Below, one piece after another: positions 10,659 to 21,591 of a stretch of DNA of 64,000 nt. Source of the DNA: Paramoeba atlantica (lineage: Eukaryota; Discosea); contig CDRNVI010000187.1 in assembly GCA_977017575.1 (NCBI GenBank), forward strand, positions 1-64,000, written 5' to 3'. Position numbers and translations under genes: made by a program. The notes under the pieces were generated by a model. The model saw only the letters and a list, made by a program, of their open reading frames with translations. It made no database searches and was not told where the DNA came from. The stretch's first letter is position 1; the number at the start of each line of letters is the position of its first letter.

Positions 10659-13623
10659 AAAGAAGAACAAGGATTCGGAGCAGGTTGGCAACAAGATTGA
10701 CACTTACATTGACATGTGCAAGTACAAGAAGAAGAAAAGAAAGAAGAAGAAGAAGAAGAAGGAGGAGAAGAAGGAGAAGAACCAAAAGAATCTGAAAAAG
10801 AATTTTTCTCATCCCCCAAAATAGGGACCAAAAATTTGGTCAAAAAATCAGAGGGATAAAGACTGATAAATAAATTACAGGGGTCCATTGGGTGTGACGC
10901 CAAATAATCTATAATATCAAAAGATATTTTTTCTAATGTTTCTACTCCTTTGAACCATTTCATGCTTCTTAGAACTCCCAAGTATTGTTTAAAAATTTTC
11001 TGGAAAAGGGAAAATCAATAACAACTTTAAATGTAACTTACAAAAAAAGCATAAAACAAAAAAATAGTTTTCAAAAATCTCAAAACAAACAAACAAAACC
11101 AACAACAAAACACAAAACCAACAAAACAAAACCAATAAAAAACAAAACCAACAACAAAAAACAAAACCAACAAAACAAAAACAAAAACAAAACCAAAATC
11201 TGGGCCGTTTCAACCCCCGAAAAAGTAACCCCCCTGGTAACCCCAACCATATGAAAAACAGCCGGACATCTTTTGACGTCCCATCTCTCCTTCTCTCCTT
11301 CTTCTCTGATTAACAATTCTGATAATTCGTTTGGAAAATTTGTTTCATTTTCTAATTCTGAGCGAGAGATTTCGGTTGGTTTGGGGGAGTTGGAGAGGGA
11401 GGAGAGGATGTCGAGGAGGAAGAGAGTGATGGAGGAGAAGATTTTTCGTTTCTGGAATGGGGGGTTGAGAGAGAGGAGGAGAAGAGAGAGAGAGAAAAGA
11501 AAGAAAGAAAGAGGAGAGAAGGAGATGGGAGTGGAGAGAGAGGTATACCTTTGGGTTTTCAGAAGATAGATGAGGGAGGACGTTTGAACAAAAGGAATCC
11601 CCAAGAACCTTAAAAAAACAAAAAGAATAATCAGTAAATAAAGAAAAAAAAATAAACAAAAAAATGTGAAAGAAGAAAAAATGGAAAGTCAAATCAATTC
11701 AAAGAAAATAAAAATTAAAATTAACAAAAAAAATTTACCTGAGGATTACAAAAAGAAAAATCTCCCAAACTCAAATGAAACATCATATTTTTTTGAAATG
11801 GTTTTAAAATCATTTTTACTACTCTTTCGATCACATCCTCTCTCCTTTTTCTCTCTTCTCCTCTCTCTTCTCCTCTCTCTTCTTCTTTCTCTTCTCCTTT
11901 CTCTTCTCCTTTCTCTCCTTTTCCTTCTCGTTTTATTTTTTTTCTCAAAAAAGATTTTTTCTTTTCTCCTTCTGCAGAAAAAAGTTAAGAAGACAGAAGA
12001 GAAAAGAGAAAAGAGAAAAGAGAAAAGAGAAAAAGAGAGAAACCTTTTGAGCTGAATTTTAAACCCTCCTATTTTTTAAAAATAATTTAAAATAACATTT
12101 AAACCAAAAAAAAAAGAAAAAAAAAACTGTTGATAAATGAAGAGTCGAAGGACGAGAAGTAGAAGGAAGATTTGAAACAAAAGAGAAAAATCCTTTTGGT
12201 CCAGCTCCTTCTTCTACTTTACTCTTTTCCAATCCATCTATGGAAGAAATAAATAAGAAGACTAATAAATAAAATGAACAATAAATAATTTATAAATAGT
12301 TAATAAATAGTAATAAATAGTAATAAATAAAGAATAAGAAATAATAAGAATAATAAAAAACTGGTCATTGGCAATAAAATCATGAGCAACATAATCCAAA
12401 AAACCCCTTCACATTACATAACACTTCAACAAACAATAATAAAAGCATAATATTAATATAATGTATAATACTAAATAATAATTTTTAAAATAATAAAGAA
12501 TAATAAAATACTTAATAAATAATAAATAAATAAATAAATAAAGAAGAAAAAAAATAAAAAACCCAAAGAATTGCCATTGGCAATAAAATCATCAGCAACA
12601 TAATCCAAAAAGCCCTTCACATTACTACTCAACCCCAAACTCTCTTGAATATCCAAAATCTTGCCCCTCTCTCTCTCCCCTCTCTCTCTCTCTCCTCTTC
12701 TTATTCTCCTCTCTGAAAGTCTCCCCTTTTCCTTTGCTTTCATCCTCTCTCTCTCAGCAGAAGACTTCCTCGCAGCAATAATATCACTCCCCTTCTTCTT
12801 CCTCTCTTTCCACTTCTCCTCTTCTTTCTCTTTCCTCTTCTCCTCTTCTTTCTCTTCCCCCTTCCTCCCCTTCCTCTCTCTCTCTCCCTTCTCTCTCTCC
12901 CCCTTCTCTCTCTCTCCCCTCTCTCTCTCCCCTCTCTCTCTCTCCTCTCCTCTCGGAGAAATTCTTCTCTCTCTCTCTCCAAGAATTGGAGATTTTTCTC
13001 TTTGTTTTCTGAGTTCTTGTGATTTTGTTGAATGGTAAAATCTTTTTGTTGTTCTTCTCTTTCCTGCTGATCCTGCCCTGTTTATTTTGTTTATTTATTT
13101 ATTTTATTTTATTTTATTTTATTTTATTTTATTTTATTTTATTTTATTTTATTTTATTTTTTCTTCTGTGTTTCTGAATTTTGTCCCCTTTTTTTATTCT
13201 TTTATTTCAAAAAGCAGCACAACAAGAAAAAAGAAAAAAAACCTTTCTTTTTGAGTTCCATCCTCTTCGATCACCCTCTCTTGAGGTCTGTTTTATTAAA
13301 TAAGAATTACAAATTATTGGAAAAGATGTTTTTTGTTTTTTGTTTTTTCATTAAATTGAAAATTTTTCTTTTTTCTTTTTCTCTCTTTGATTTGACAGAA
13401 TTCATTTTTTTTTGTAAATAACCTTGGAGAAGGAGGATGCTCCATTTTTGCGATATAATTCAAGAACCCTTTCGCATTCGCATCCAACCCCATTTTTCTA
13501 TTTCACAAACTTCAGAAAACCCCAAAAAAGAAAAAAAATATAAGAGAGAGAAGGGAGGGGAGAGAGAAAAAGCTGAGGGAGAGAGGACTGTGGGGTGGGG
13601 GACAAGACAAACCGCTCGGACAT
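5935..13623 (-). CDS. Large multi-exon protein of unknown family (18 exons, about 1,246 aa)
   Basis: Eighteen exons keep phase throughout: 13623-13613, 13497-13423, 13287-13243, 13077-12563, 12237-12128, 12068-12044, 11971-11739, 11608-11549, 11451-11194, 10999-10411, 10111-9931, 9755-9662, 9561-9494, 9125-9061, 8860-8749, 8558-8462, 7293-7179, 7022-5935. One is a 25-nt microexon. The start MSER at 13623 is supported by its donor and phase. The product has two related segments (MGLDANAKGFLNYIA and LGLSSNVKGFLDYVA), a long Arg/Glu/Lys stretch, a hydrophobic-helical middle that could be HEAT-like, a polyserine/cysteine block, and a helical C-terminal part followed by Pro/Ser/Gln-rich sequence. 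One stretch (FIFCRLATPIVSPSQ) faintly recalls the FLR..PAIVSP block of RasGAPs, but not enough to name it. I do not recognise the family. The 3' end may be longer. Confidence 0.75.
7445..8461 (-). repeat. Intronic minisatellite built from a duplicated exon end plus donor and intron start
   Basis: Within the intron between exons 8558-8462 and 7293-7179 of the large minus-strand gene there are about seven further copies of the last 50 or so nucleotides of the upstream exon. Each copy is followed by the same GT donor and an A/T-rich spacer of TTTTA-type repeats. Units are about 105-190 bp long. The copied exon part encodes VPPALFAP.SYDFALEE, and most copies keep that reading; one near 7930 has lost its middle. 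The copies lack the acceptor and first half of the exon. They probably arose by unequal exchange and should act as decoy donors inside one long intron. Confidence 0.85.
9141..9367 (-). repeat. Pair of intronic direct repeats
   Basis: Two copies of a block of about 75 bp (starting near 9141 and 9292) share nearly all bases, including GGATTTGCAAAACAAATCCC, an imperfect palindrome. They lie in the intron between exons 9561-9494 and 9125-9061 of the large minus-strand gene and are separated by A/T-rich sequence. Confidence 0.75.
10260..10402. repeat. AAAT/AAAC-type short tandem repeat in an intron
   Basis: This is a run of AAATA and AAACAAAT units on the plus strand immediately downstream of a donor of the large minus-strand gene. 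Similar pentanucleotide runs occur at about 13083-13159, 17406-17520, 18738-18806, 19751-19796 and 51640-51758, always inside introns and usually next to the donor. Confidence 0.85.
12361..12412 (-). pseudogene. Degenerate duplicated exon end (pseudo-exon) inside an intron
   Basis: About 50 bp match the last coding part of exon 13077-12563 (encoding VKGFLDYVADDFIA) at near identity. One extra T in the run of T shifts the frame and brings an early stop. A donor-like GTTTTTTATT follows, as in the true exon. Skipping this copy keeps the gene in phase, so it is probably unused. It repeats on a small scale what happened at 7445-8461. Confidence 0.8.
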
Positions 13624-14040
13624 TTTTTGATCTCTCTTTTCTCTCTATTCTCTATTCTCTATTCTCTTTTCTCTTTCTCGTTTTTTCCTTTCTGAGAACG
13701 ACCAAAAACGCTGGGACCCAAAAAAAGGGAACAAACCGGAAAAATAACTTTATTTGGTATTTACTTATTTGGTATTTTTATTTATTTGGATATTTTATTG
13801 TCGGGTTTTTTGCAGAGCTAAAGTGAATAAATTCGAATTTTATTCAATTCAAAAAGGGTCTTTTTTATTCCAATTGTCTTTTTGAGGCAAAATCAAATTC
13901 AATTCACTTATTCGAATTGCATTTTTCAAAAAGACCTTTCCTCATGCATTTTTATTATGTCAAAGAACTTTTTTATTCGTAGTGTTTATTCACTTCTGGT
14001 TTTTGATGGTTTTTTTTTTTTTGTTTTCTTTTTTTGTTTG
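13624..14040. promoter_or_regulatory. Divergent intergenic region
   Basis: These 417 bp lie between the starts of the large minus-strand gene and the tail-anchored protein gene. They contain CTATT repeats (about 13640-13670) and a TTTATTTGG-type motif repeated three times near 13750-13795. I see no ORF of merit and no RNA gene. Confidence 0.4.
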
Positions 14041-15299
14041 ATGGCTGATTCTCCAGGTTTTCTTTTATTCTTTTTCTTTTTCTTTTGCTTTCTCTTACCT
14101 ACGAAAAATAGGTTCTGAAGAAAAGTCAATTGACACAAGGCAGAGTGATGAGAGCGATCAATCGGCTGGTTCAAGCGATGAAGGAAAGGAAGAAGTAAAG
14201 GAAGAAGACGGAGATTCTGAAGATGATGATTCAGAAGAAGAAGAAGAAGAAGATTCAAAGGAAGAGAGTGATTCAGATGATGATTCAGATGAAGAGAGTG
14301 ATTCAGATGAGGAGAGTGATTCAGACGAAGATGATTCAGATGAAGAGAGTGATTCAGATGAAGACTCTTCAGGAGATGAAGATTCAGAAGAAGAAGAAGA
14401 AGAAGAAGAGAAGACAAAAGAGAAAAAGAAAGGGCCTCAGCTTCCACCAATGAAAGCTCCTTCTCGTTTTCCTGGTTTCAAACTTGATACTTTGCCTCCT
14501 CATTCTGGGGCACGGACCAGAATGAAAGAAGAAGAGGAAGTTGAAGAGGAAGAGAGTGAAGAGGAAGAAACTGAAGAAGAAGAAAGTGAAGAAGAAAGTG
14601 AAGAAGAAAGTGAAAAAGAAAGTGAAGAAGAGAGCGAAGAAGAAAGTGAAGAAGAAAGTGAGGAAGAAGAAGATAGTGAGGAAGAAGAAGATAGTGAGGA
14701 GGAGAAAGAAGAAGAGAAAGAGGCGGGAGGTAGGATACAGAAAGATTTTGAACGATTGGTAGACTATTCAAAATCACTTGGTTGACTCTTTTTCTTCTTT
14801 TCTTTTCCTTGAGAAAGAAATTCTCATTTCCTTTTCTTTTCTCTTCTTTCTCTCTTCTCCAGAATGTCAATTAGAAAGGGCGAAGGAAGCTCTCATCAGT
14901 TTTGTGGGACAAAAAGAAGAAGACCAACGCAAAATCTCTCTCTTACAATCTAAAATGAAAGATTACCAACTTCAAATTTGCTCTTTGGAAAATGATCTTC
15001 GAGATTTGAAAAAGGGAGAGAGAAATGTGAAAGAAGAAAGAGTTTTGAGAAAGGAACTTGTTCCTCTTTCTCCTCTCTCTTCTTCTTCTCCCAGGTTTGT
15101 TTCTTTTTTCTTTCTTTCTCTTTGATTTTTTTTTTTGATTTCTTTTCTCTCTTTCTCTCTCTCTCTCTCTCAAATTAGATCTTTTGGAATTTGGTTTTGG
15201 ATTTCGATGTTCTTTGGAATTGTAATAATTCTTCTCTCTTTTGTTTTGGGACTCGGAATTTTGGATGAGAATTGTAAACCCCCAAATATCTTCAATTAG
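14041..15299 (+). CDS. Acidic, tail-anchored coiled-coil membrane protein
   Basis: Four exons (14041-14056, 14112-14780, 14863-15094, 15179-15299) give 345 aa in phase. The first exon codes only MADSP plus one base. Residues of exon 2 are dominated by Ser/Asp/Glu repeats (SDSDEES units, then EESEEES units) split by a short basic/proline segment (KGPQLPPMKAPSRFPGF). Exon 3 is a coiled coil (QLERAKEALISFVGQ and on). The last exon encodes one hydrophobic helix (FWISMFFGIVIILLSFVLG) 12 residues from the end, so the protein is expected to be tail-anchored with its charged bulk in the cytosol. Acidic repeats of this kind can bind calcium or basic proteins, but no function is assigned. Confidence 0.82.
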
Positions 15300-15836
15300 T
15301 TCAAATCCTTTCTCTCTCTTCTCTCTCTCCTCTCCTCTCTCTCCTCTCCTCTCTCTCCTCTCTCTCCTCCTCTCTCTTTCTTTCTCTCCTCCTCTCTTCT
15401 CTCATGCTCTTTCCATTCAATCCTCTTTTCTTTTCTTTTTGTTGTATAGAAAACAATTGTTAATTTATGATAAGGGTTGTGTTTCATTAAATATTCTTTT
15501 TTAATTCAAAATATTTTTCTGATTTTTTTTTTTTAATTAATCTTGTTTTCTTAATTTTTTTTTCATCTTTTTTTCTTTTTCTTTTTTGTCCTTCTCATCT
15601 CAAAACCCCTTTTAATATTCAGTTGTCTCTTTTCTTCTTGTATCGCAACAACAACTTCCTGATCTCCTTTTGTACGGAGAACAACCACAAAACATTCAAG
15701 TCCCATTTTTCCAAAGAGTCAGAAATAACATCTGAATTCTCAAAAAGATCACCATGAAAAATAAGACCCTTCTCTCACGTTTCCTGAATCATAAACAAAG
15801 AGAGGAATCCTTCTTCTTCTGATAGAACCTCACTCT
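15300..15836. other. Convergent intergenic region, pyrimidine-rich
   Basis: This stretch of 537 bp lies between two gene 3' ends. It is dominated by CTCTC and T-rich runs (about 15305-15420). I see no gene, RNA or regulatory site that I can support. Confidence 0.4.
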
Positions 15837-18800
15837 TTATCTATCAACAAGATGAAGTCCTTGAGTTTCTGGGAGAAGAAAACACAAAAGACCTGCTCCT
15901 GTTGAGACAACTCCAAAAATCATAAAGAGAATCTAAAAAAAAGAAAGAAAAATTTCATTTGAGAAAAAAAATTAATCAGAATCAAAAAATATAATAAGAA
16001 TTCATCTTAAACAAGAAAATGAGAATTACAAATCGTCAAAGGAGGGATCAATCCATTCAAGGAGAGCCAATAAAGAACCAATTCAGAGAAATAATTTACC
16101 CCAAATTAATCATAAATAAAGAAACAAACAAACAAACAAATAAATAAACAAATCAATAAATCAATAAATAAACAAACAAATAAATAAACAAACAAAATAA
16201 AATAAAACAAACAAACAAAATCAAACCTCCTCACCAGCCACACCATGAATAAAAATAGCCAAAAAGGGAGCCAACAAAGCACCAATTCTGCCTGCACTAT
16301 TTGATGACCCACAACATACTGCTCGGAGTGATGTTGGGAATAATTCTGCTGCATAGAGAAAGATCTGTTTTTTTTTTGGGGGGGGGGAGAGAGAGAGGAG
16401 AGAGAGGAGAGGAGGAGAGAGAGAGGAGGAGAGAGGAGAGAGGAGGGGAGAGAGGAGAGGAGAGAGGAGAGGAGAGAGGAAAGAGAGAGGAGAGGAGAGA
16501 GGAGGAGAATCAGTTTTGTTTCTTTTGTGTTTATTTTGGAGTTTAGAAAAAAAAAAAAGGAAAAAGATTTTGAAAGAAAGAAAAAGAAAAGAAAAACTGT
16601 ATCAAAAGTCATTGTAATAAAGAATTTTGCCAAGTTGGACATGATTGTGATCCACACTCCATCAAACCATGGGATCAATAAGACTAATAAACCTTATTTT
16701 TAGGAGAAATAATTTAATTATTATGACTTTAAGAAAGGGAAAAAAAAAAGAAAAAGAAAGAAAGAAAAAGAAAGAAATAAGATACAAATGCCGCAACTAA
16801 TTAAAGTCGAAGCAGTCGCAAACCGCCTCCCAAAACGAAGATTCAAAGGAATTACTACAAAAAAAGAAATTAGAATCGAAAATAATTTTATTGAAAAAAA
16901 AAACTTTGAACAGAAAAGAAAAATAAACCGATAATTGCAGCAGGGATTTCAACAACGGATGATATGAGAAGAGCAAGACTAATATTATCTTCATTTGTTG
17001 AACTATTAAACAAAACTCAAAAAGGAAGCAGAATAGAATAAAAATAAGAATATTGATAAAAATAAATAAATTTCCAATCTTAACATTATTAAATCTCCTT
17101 CGAACCTGGAGACACTCCCCTAAAATCTTCAAAGATTCTTGCTTGTTATTTTAACGTTAGAGATTTATTTTAAACATCAAGCTAAAAGCTGTGGCCAAAT
17201 ATTTTGGTGCAAAACAAAGGAAGGTGTCACAGGATTGGTTTTTTGTTGTTTTTGGTGTGTTTTTTGATGTTTGGATGGTGTGACACCTTCCTTTGTTTTC
17301 TGTTTGGCCAACAGCATTTAGCTTGGCTTAAAATAAATCTCTAATGTTAAAATAACGAGCAAGAATCTTTGAAGATTTTAGGGGAGTGTCTCCAGGTATT
17401 TTGGAGAAATAAATAAATAAAATAAATAAAATAAATAAAATAAATAAAATAAATAAAATAAAATAAAATAAAATAAAATAAAATAAAATAAAATAAAACA
17501 AATAAAACAAATAAAACAAATCAAACAAATCAAACAAAACAAAACAAAACAAAAACCTAAGCGTAGTACCATAATAAACCATAGCAGTAGCAAACCAAGC
17601 AACCCACTGAATCAACAAACACTTCCGAATTTGAACCATTGTTTTCCCAACCACAAGTTCTACTTCCTTTATTTCTTCCTCTTTTTCTGTTGAGGGAGAG
17701 AGAGAGAGAGAGGAAGAGGGATAGGAAGAAAGAGGAGAGGATTCGGTAGATTCACCAATCTCACTAATTTTGTCATTTGTGAAAAAAACTTGGTACAATG
17801 ATCCTTTTTTAAAAAATGGAAAAGGAATCAGAAAAAAAAAATCATTCAAATGCTTTATTTTTCAAAAAAGAAACGAAAAAAATGAAATTTTAATTAAAAA
17901 TAAGTTTGAAAAAATATCAAAAAAAAAATCCAAAAAGACCTTTTTGTTTTGTACTTTTAACAGAAGGAAGAGCAATTTTTTTTGGCAATTCAAGACCAGT
18001 ATTACAGCGAACAATATCTTGCATGGATGAGAGTGCTTTATCTTCATCTCCATTTACTATTGTTTGAATTAAAATTAATTTTTTTAGTAATTGGTTGGAA
18101 AATACTTTTTCTCAAAATGAAAAGAAAGAGCAATTGAGAAGAAAGAATATCAAAAAAGAGTTCATTTAAAGAGAGGGATTTATCAAAGAAATATCAATAA
18201 TAAAAAATAAAAAACCTAAAAGATAACGAGGAGATTCAGGAACAAAAAAAAGAACCAAAAAGAAAACTATTATCCCAAAAAAGGGAAAAGGAGCAAGAAC
18301 AATTTTATACGCAACTAAAAAAAATGAAAAAAATAGTTTAGAAAACCAAAAAAAAGATATTTTTTGAAACTTGAAATCACAATTATTTTTATGTTCTTCA
18401 TCAAAAAAAAGAGAGAAAAGAAGAAAAGAAACCAGAGCTCTCTTGATCATAATCAAGAACAGAATAGACCAATAAACCCATCAAAGATAGAAATATCTAC
18501 TCAAAAAGAAATAAAAAAGAATGCCTTTTTCAATGAAAAGAAGATAAAAAGAAAAGAAAAAGAAAAAGAGAAAAAAAATAAATAAATAACCTCTCCAATT
18601 GCAAACCAAATATGCCAAAAAGTCAAAGATGCGTCTCTATTTTTGATATCTACAACTTCTGAGACAACATTAAATGCAACTGTGTTTAAGAAAATAAGAT
18701 AAAAGAATTATTAAAACAGCAAAAACATACAAACAAAATAAATAAAATAAAATAAAATAAATAAAATAAATAAAATAAATAAAATAAATAAAATAAAATA

Positions 18801-19755
18801 AAACAAATAAAATAAATCAACAAAAACAAAAACAAAAAAACAAAAACAAAACAAAACTTGCATTCAAAGAACCAGTAGCACAACCAATCCAAAAACGATA
18901 CAACAAAACATACCAATAAAAAGGAGAAATAAGTCCACAATATGCAAAGAAAACTGCAAATCCACAAGAACCCAAAAAAACTGGTTTTCTTTTTTTTTTT
19001 TTTTTGATCAGAAAAAGAAGATGATTATTATTAGGATGGTTATTTGGGTGATTGTTTTATTTTATCATAGTTTTTTTATTCATTTAATTAAAAATGAAAA
19101 ATGAGTAAGTGAATAAATATTTTTTTATTCAAAGTTAAATCTTAAAAAAAAAATTCATTCTCAAAAACTAATTTCCATTCTTAATTTTTTCGTTGCAACA
19201 AAAAAAGTTGTTGTCAAATAAATCCAAAAAAAAACCTGCCATATTTATCTGCTGCAGCTCCACAAAAATAAGCACCAAAAGCCCATCCAAAAAATGTTGC
19301 AGACCCAAGAAAACTGAAAAAAGAAACAATTTTAATAAATTATTATTTTAGTGATTAAAAAAAGAGAGTCAAGAGAGAAATTAGAAAAAAAGAAAAAATC
19401 TCATAAAAAAAAACAAAAAAAAAAAGAAAAAAAAGAAAAGACCTCAATTCAAATTCACCAACATTTGACCACTCATTTGTCAAACCAGCAATGACATAGA
19501 CTTGAGAAAGAACATCAGTTGCATGAAATACCCACCCCAATCCTATTTATTATTTATTATTTACTATTTATTATTGGTTTATTTATTTTAAAAATGGTAT
19601 TTATGATTCTTGGTTTTACCCTGGCAAAATCCTATTTATTATTATTGGTTTGTTTTGCTATGGTATTTATTATGATATCAGTTTTTCTTTCAAATCCTAT
19701 TGGTTTTCCTCTTTAAAGGCGACTATTGGCGAGTAAAAGAGAAAAAGAAAGAAAA

Positions 19756-19794
<39 letters not shown>

Positions 19795-19970
19795 ACACCT
19801 GTAATGACCCAAATTCGCCACTGAAAAGAACGAAAACCATCCGCTTCACCAATCAAAATCTCATCAATCGATTTTTTAACAATCAAATTCCCATCATCAT
19901 TCTCAAGGCGACCATTTCTCTTGACGATTCCCTCATTTCCTTCATCAACAACACCTTCCATTTTCCACAT
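15837..19970 (-). CDS. Major facilitator transporter, SV2/SVOP/SLC22-like
   Basis: Fourteen exons stay in phase: 19970-19799, 19542-19443, 19313-19236, 18988-18858, 18679-18591, 18496-18433, 18314-18216, 18056-17940, 17803-17557, 17002-16929, 16854-16786, 16683-16598, 16364-16227, 15932-15837. They give 519 aa, normal for the family. Recognisable blocks are ADKYGRK after helix 2, FVPESPRYLL (the SLC22/SV2 hallmark) after helix 6, IQWVAWFATAMVYYGTTL, EIPAAIIG, NLRFGRRFAT, AAELFPTSLRAV and LLPETQG near the end. The N-terminus (IDEILIGEADGFRSFQWRIWVITG) also fits SVOP-type proteins. It should move an organic ion, sugar or neurotransmitter-like solute across a membrane; the substrate cannot be told. 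The intron after exon 9 carries a foldback repeat. Confidence 0.93.
17105..17396. repeat. Intronic inverted repeat (foldback element, MITE-like)
   Basis: Arms at 17105-17231 and 17279-17396 are reverse complements at roughly 85-90 percent identity by eye, around a loop of about 47 bp. The outer ends are CCTGGAGACACTCCCC and its complement. No clear target-site duplication is visible and there is no coding capacity. It lies wholly inside an intron of the transporter gene. Confidence 0.85.
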
Positions 19971-20317
19971 GAAATAAAAGTCCTCTTCTCGTTTCTCCTT
20001 CTCTCTCTTTTTTCTTTTTCTCTTTCTTTCCTTCTCTTTCTCTCAACGAAAATTGTTATCCTTCTCCCACCCACCTTCCTCTCACAATCGTGAAACACAA
20101 TCGGCCAGACAAAAATGAGCAATTTTAGCTCTTGCTGACAAAAAGGGCACTAAAATTTTTGGTTTCAGCTCTTCTTTCTTCTTGATGCTCTTTCGTTGTT
20201 TTCATTTTTCTTCCATTGCAACTGGACCTCTTTCTCTCCAATCTTTCATTACTTCTTCTTCTTCTACTTTCTTTTCTTTTTTTCAAAAAAAGAAAAGTTG
20301 CACAAACGCTATCAAAA
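19971..20317. promoter_or_regulatory. Divergent region between transporter and ankyrin gene
   Basis: These 347 bp separate two starts. The transporter side is CT-rich (about 19985-20045). Near 20085-20175 there is a more complex stretch with CAATCG repeated (CACAATCGTG, CACAATCGGC) and GCTCTT repeats that could hold promoter elements. Confidence 0.4.
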
Positions 20318-21303
20318 ATGGATCAATTGGATGAATTGAATGATTTCAAAAAAGAAAATGGGGAAGCGATTTGGACTTATGCACAAACAGGAGATGTTGA
20401 AATAATGAAAGCTTTTTTGGAGAAGTATCCTCATATTCTTCATCTTCGAAATCAGGGCGCTTCTGTTTGTTTTTTCTTTTTTTCTGAGATTGACCAGACC
20501 AAAACTAACTTTTTTCTTTACCACTTAGGGTTATGTTCTCTTTTTTGCTTCTTTTTATTTGATGATTTGTCTCAATTTCTTCGACTTCTCCTTTTCTTTT
20601 CACTAGACCGTCTTGCATTTTGCAGCAGTAAAAGGAAGAACGGAGATGGCTGAACTCTTTCTTTCTTTAGGAGCAGAAGTTGATCGTGATGATGTTCTCT
20701 TCTTTTTTTATTTCACCAATAATTTCTAATTGTTCTAATTTTCATTTAGAATCTTTGATTTTTATTTGTTACTCTCTTTTTTAACTCTTTTCTCTCTGGC
20801 AGAGGGTTTGTTTGATTCCCATTCTCACAAAAATTGGAAGTTAAATATTCCCTTTTTAACTTCTTCCCACTTTCTCTCTTTTTTTCCCTCCTGTCGACTA
20901 GGATGGAGACACACCGCTCCATCGAGCGTCAAGATGGAACCATCCAAAGACTTGTTCTCTTTTACTCAGTGCTGGTGCTAATCCTCATCATAAAAACAAC
21001 AGTGGAATGGTTTCTTTTTTTTTGTTTATTTCTTTTTTATCTTTCAAAATTGAGAATAATAATAATATTTTCCTTGAAATAGTCACCAATCGATGTTGCT
21101 CGAAGATTTTCAGGAAACCCTGAATTTATTCATCTCTTAGAGGTTCCTTTTTTTTTAATTGAACCCAAGATTCAGATCAAACATTGAACCCTGAGTTCAA
21201 AACAATTTTCTTTTTGAGTGAACAAACCACATATTATTCTGATTATCCATTTGTTTTTATTTAGAATTCAAATGTTTCTACGATCAAACCAGCAAAAAGA
21301 TGA
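20318..21303 (+). CDS. Small ankyrin-repeat protein
   Basis: Five exons (20318-20464, 20607-20693, 20902-21009, 21083-21142, 21265-21303) encode 146 aa. About three to four ankyrin repeats are visible: WTYAQTGDVEIMKAFLEK, TVLHFAAVKGRTEMAELFLS, DTPLHRASRWNHPKTCSLLL and SPIDVARRFSG. The protein ends STIKPAKR, and a similar ending (TIKPAQQTKK) closes the ankyrin gene at 28524-30745. It is expected to be a cytosolic or nuclear interaction protein; the partner is unknown. Confidence 0.88.
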
Positions 21304-21591
21304 GTGATGATCTAAAATTATTGAAGGCTCAAAACGAAAATGTGAAGGATGAAAATATATGGTCAATAGAACAAAATAATATTAAAATAATAATCAAATA
21401 TTATTTTATTTATTTCAGTTTAGAAGAACATTCTCTTTTCAAAAAGATTTAAAAAAATTTATTTAAATAACAACCCACCAAAATCGGAAACTAAAAAATC
21501 CAAAACTCCGATAACACCCCCCCCCTTTTCTCTCCCAACCACTTTTTTATACACTTCTCCCAAACAAAAAAAAAACTTCTTTCACCACAAA

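Noticed and set aside
13986-14450. Minus-strand ORF of Leu/His/Asn repeats
   Set aside because: It is antisense to the acidic repeats of the tail-anchored protein.
17105-17396. Autonomous transposon
   Set aside because: The loop is under 50 bp and codes for nothing; it can only be a non-autonomous foldback or a simple inverted duplication.
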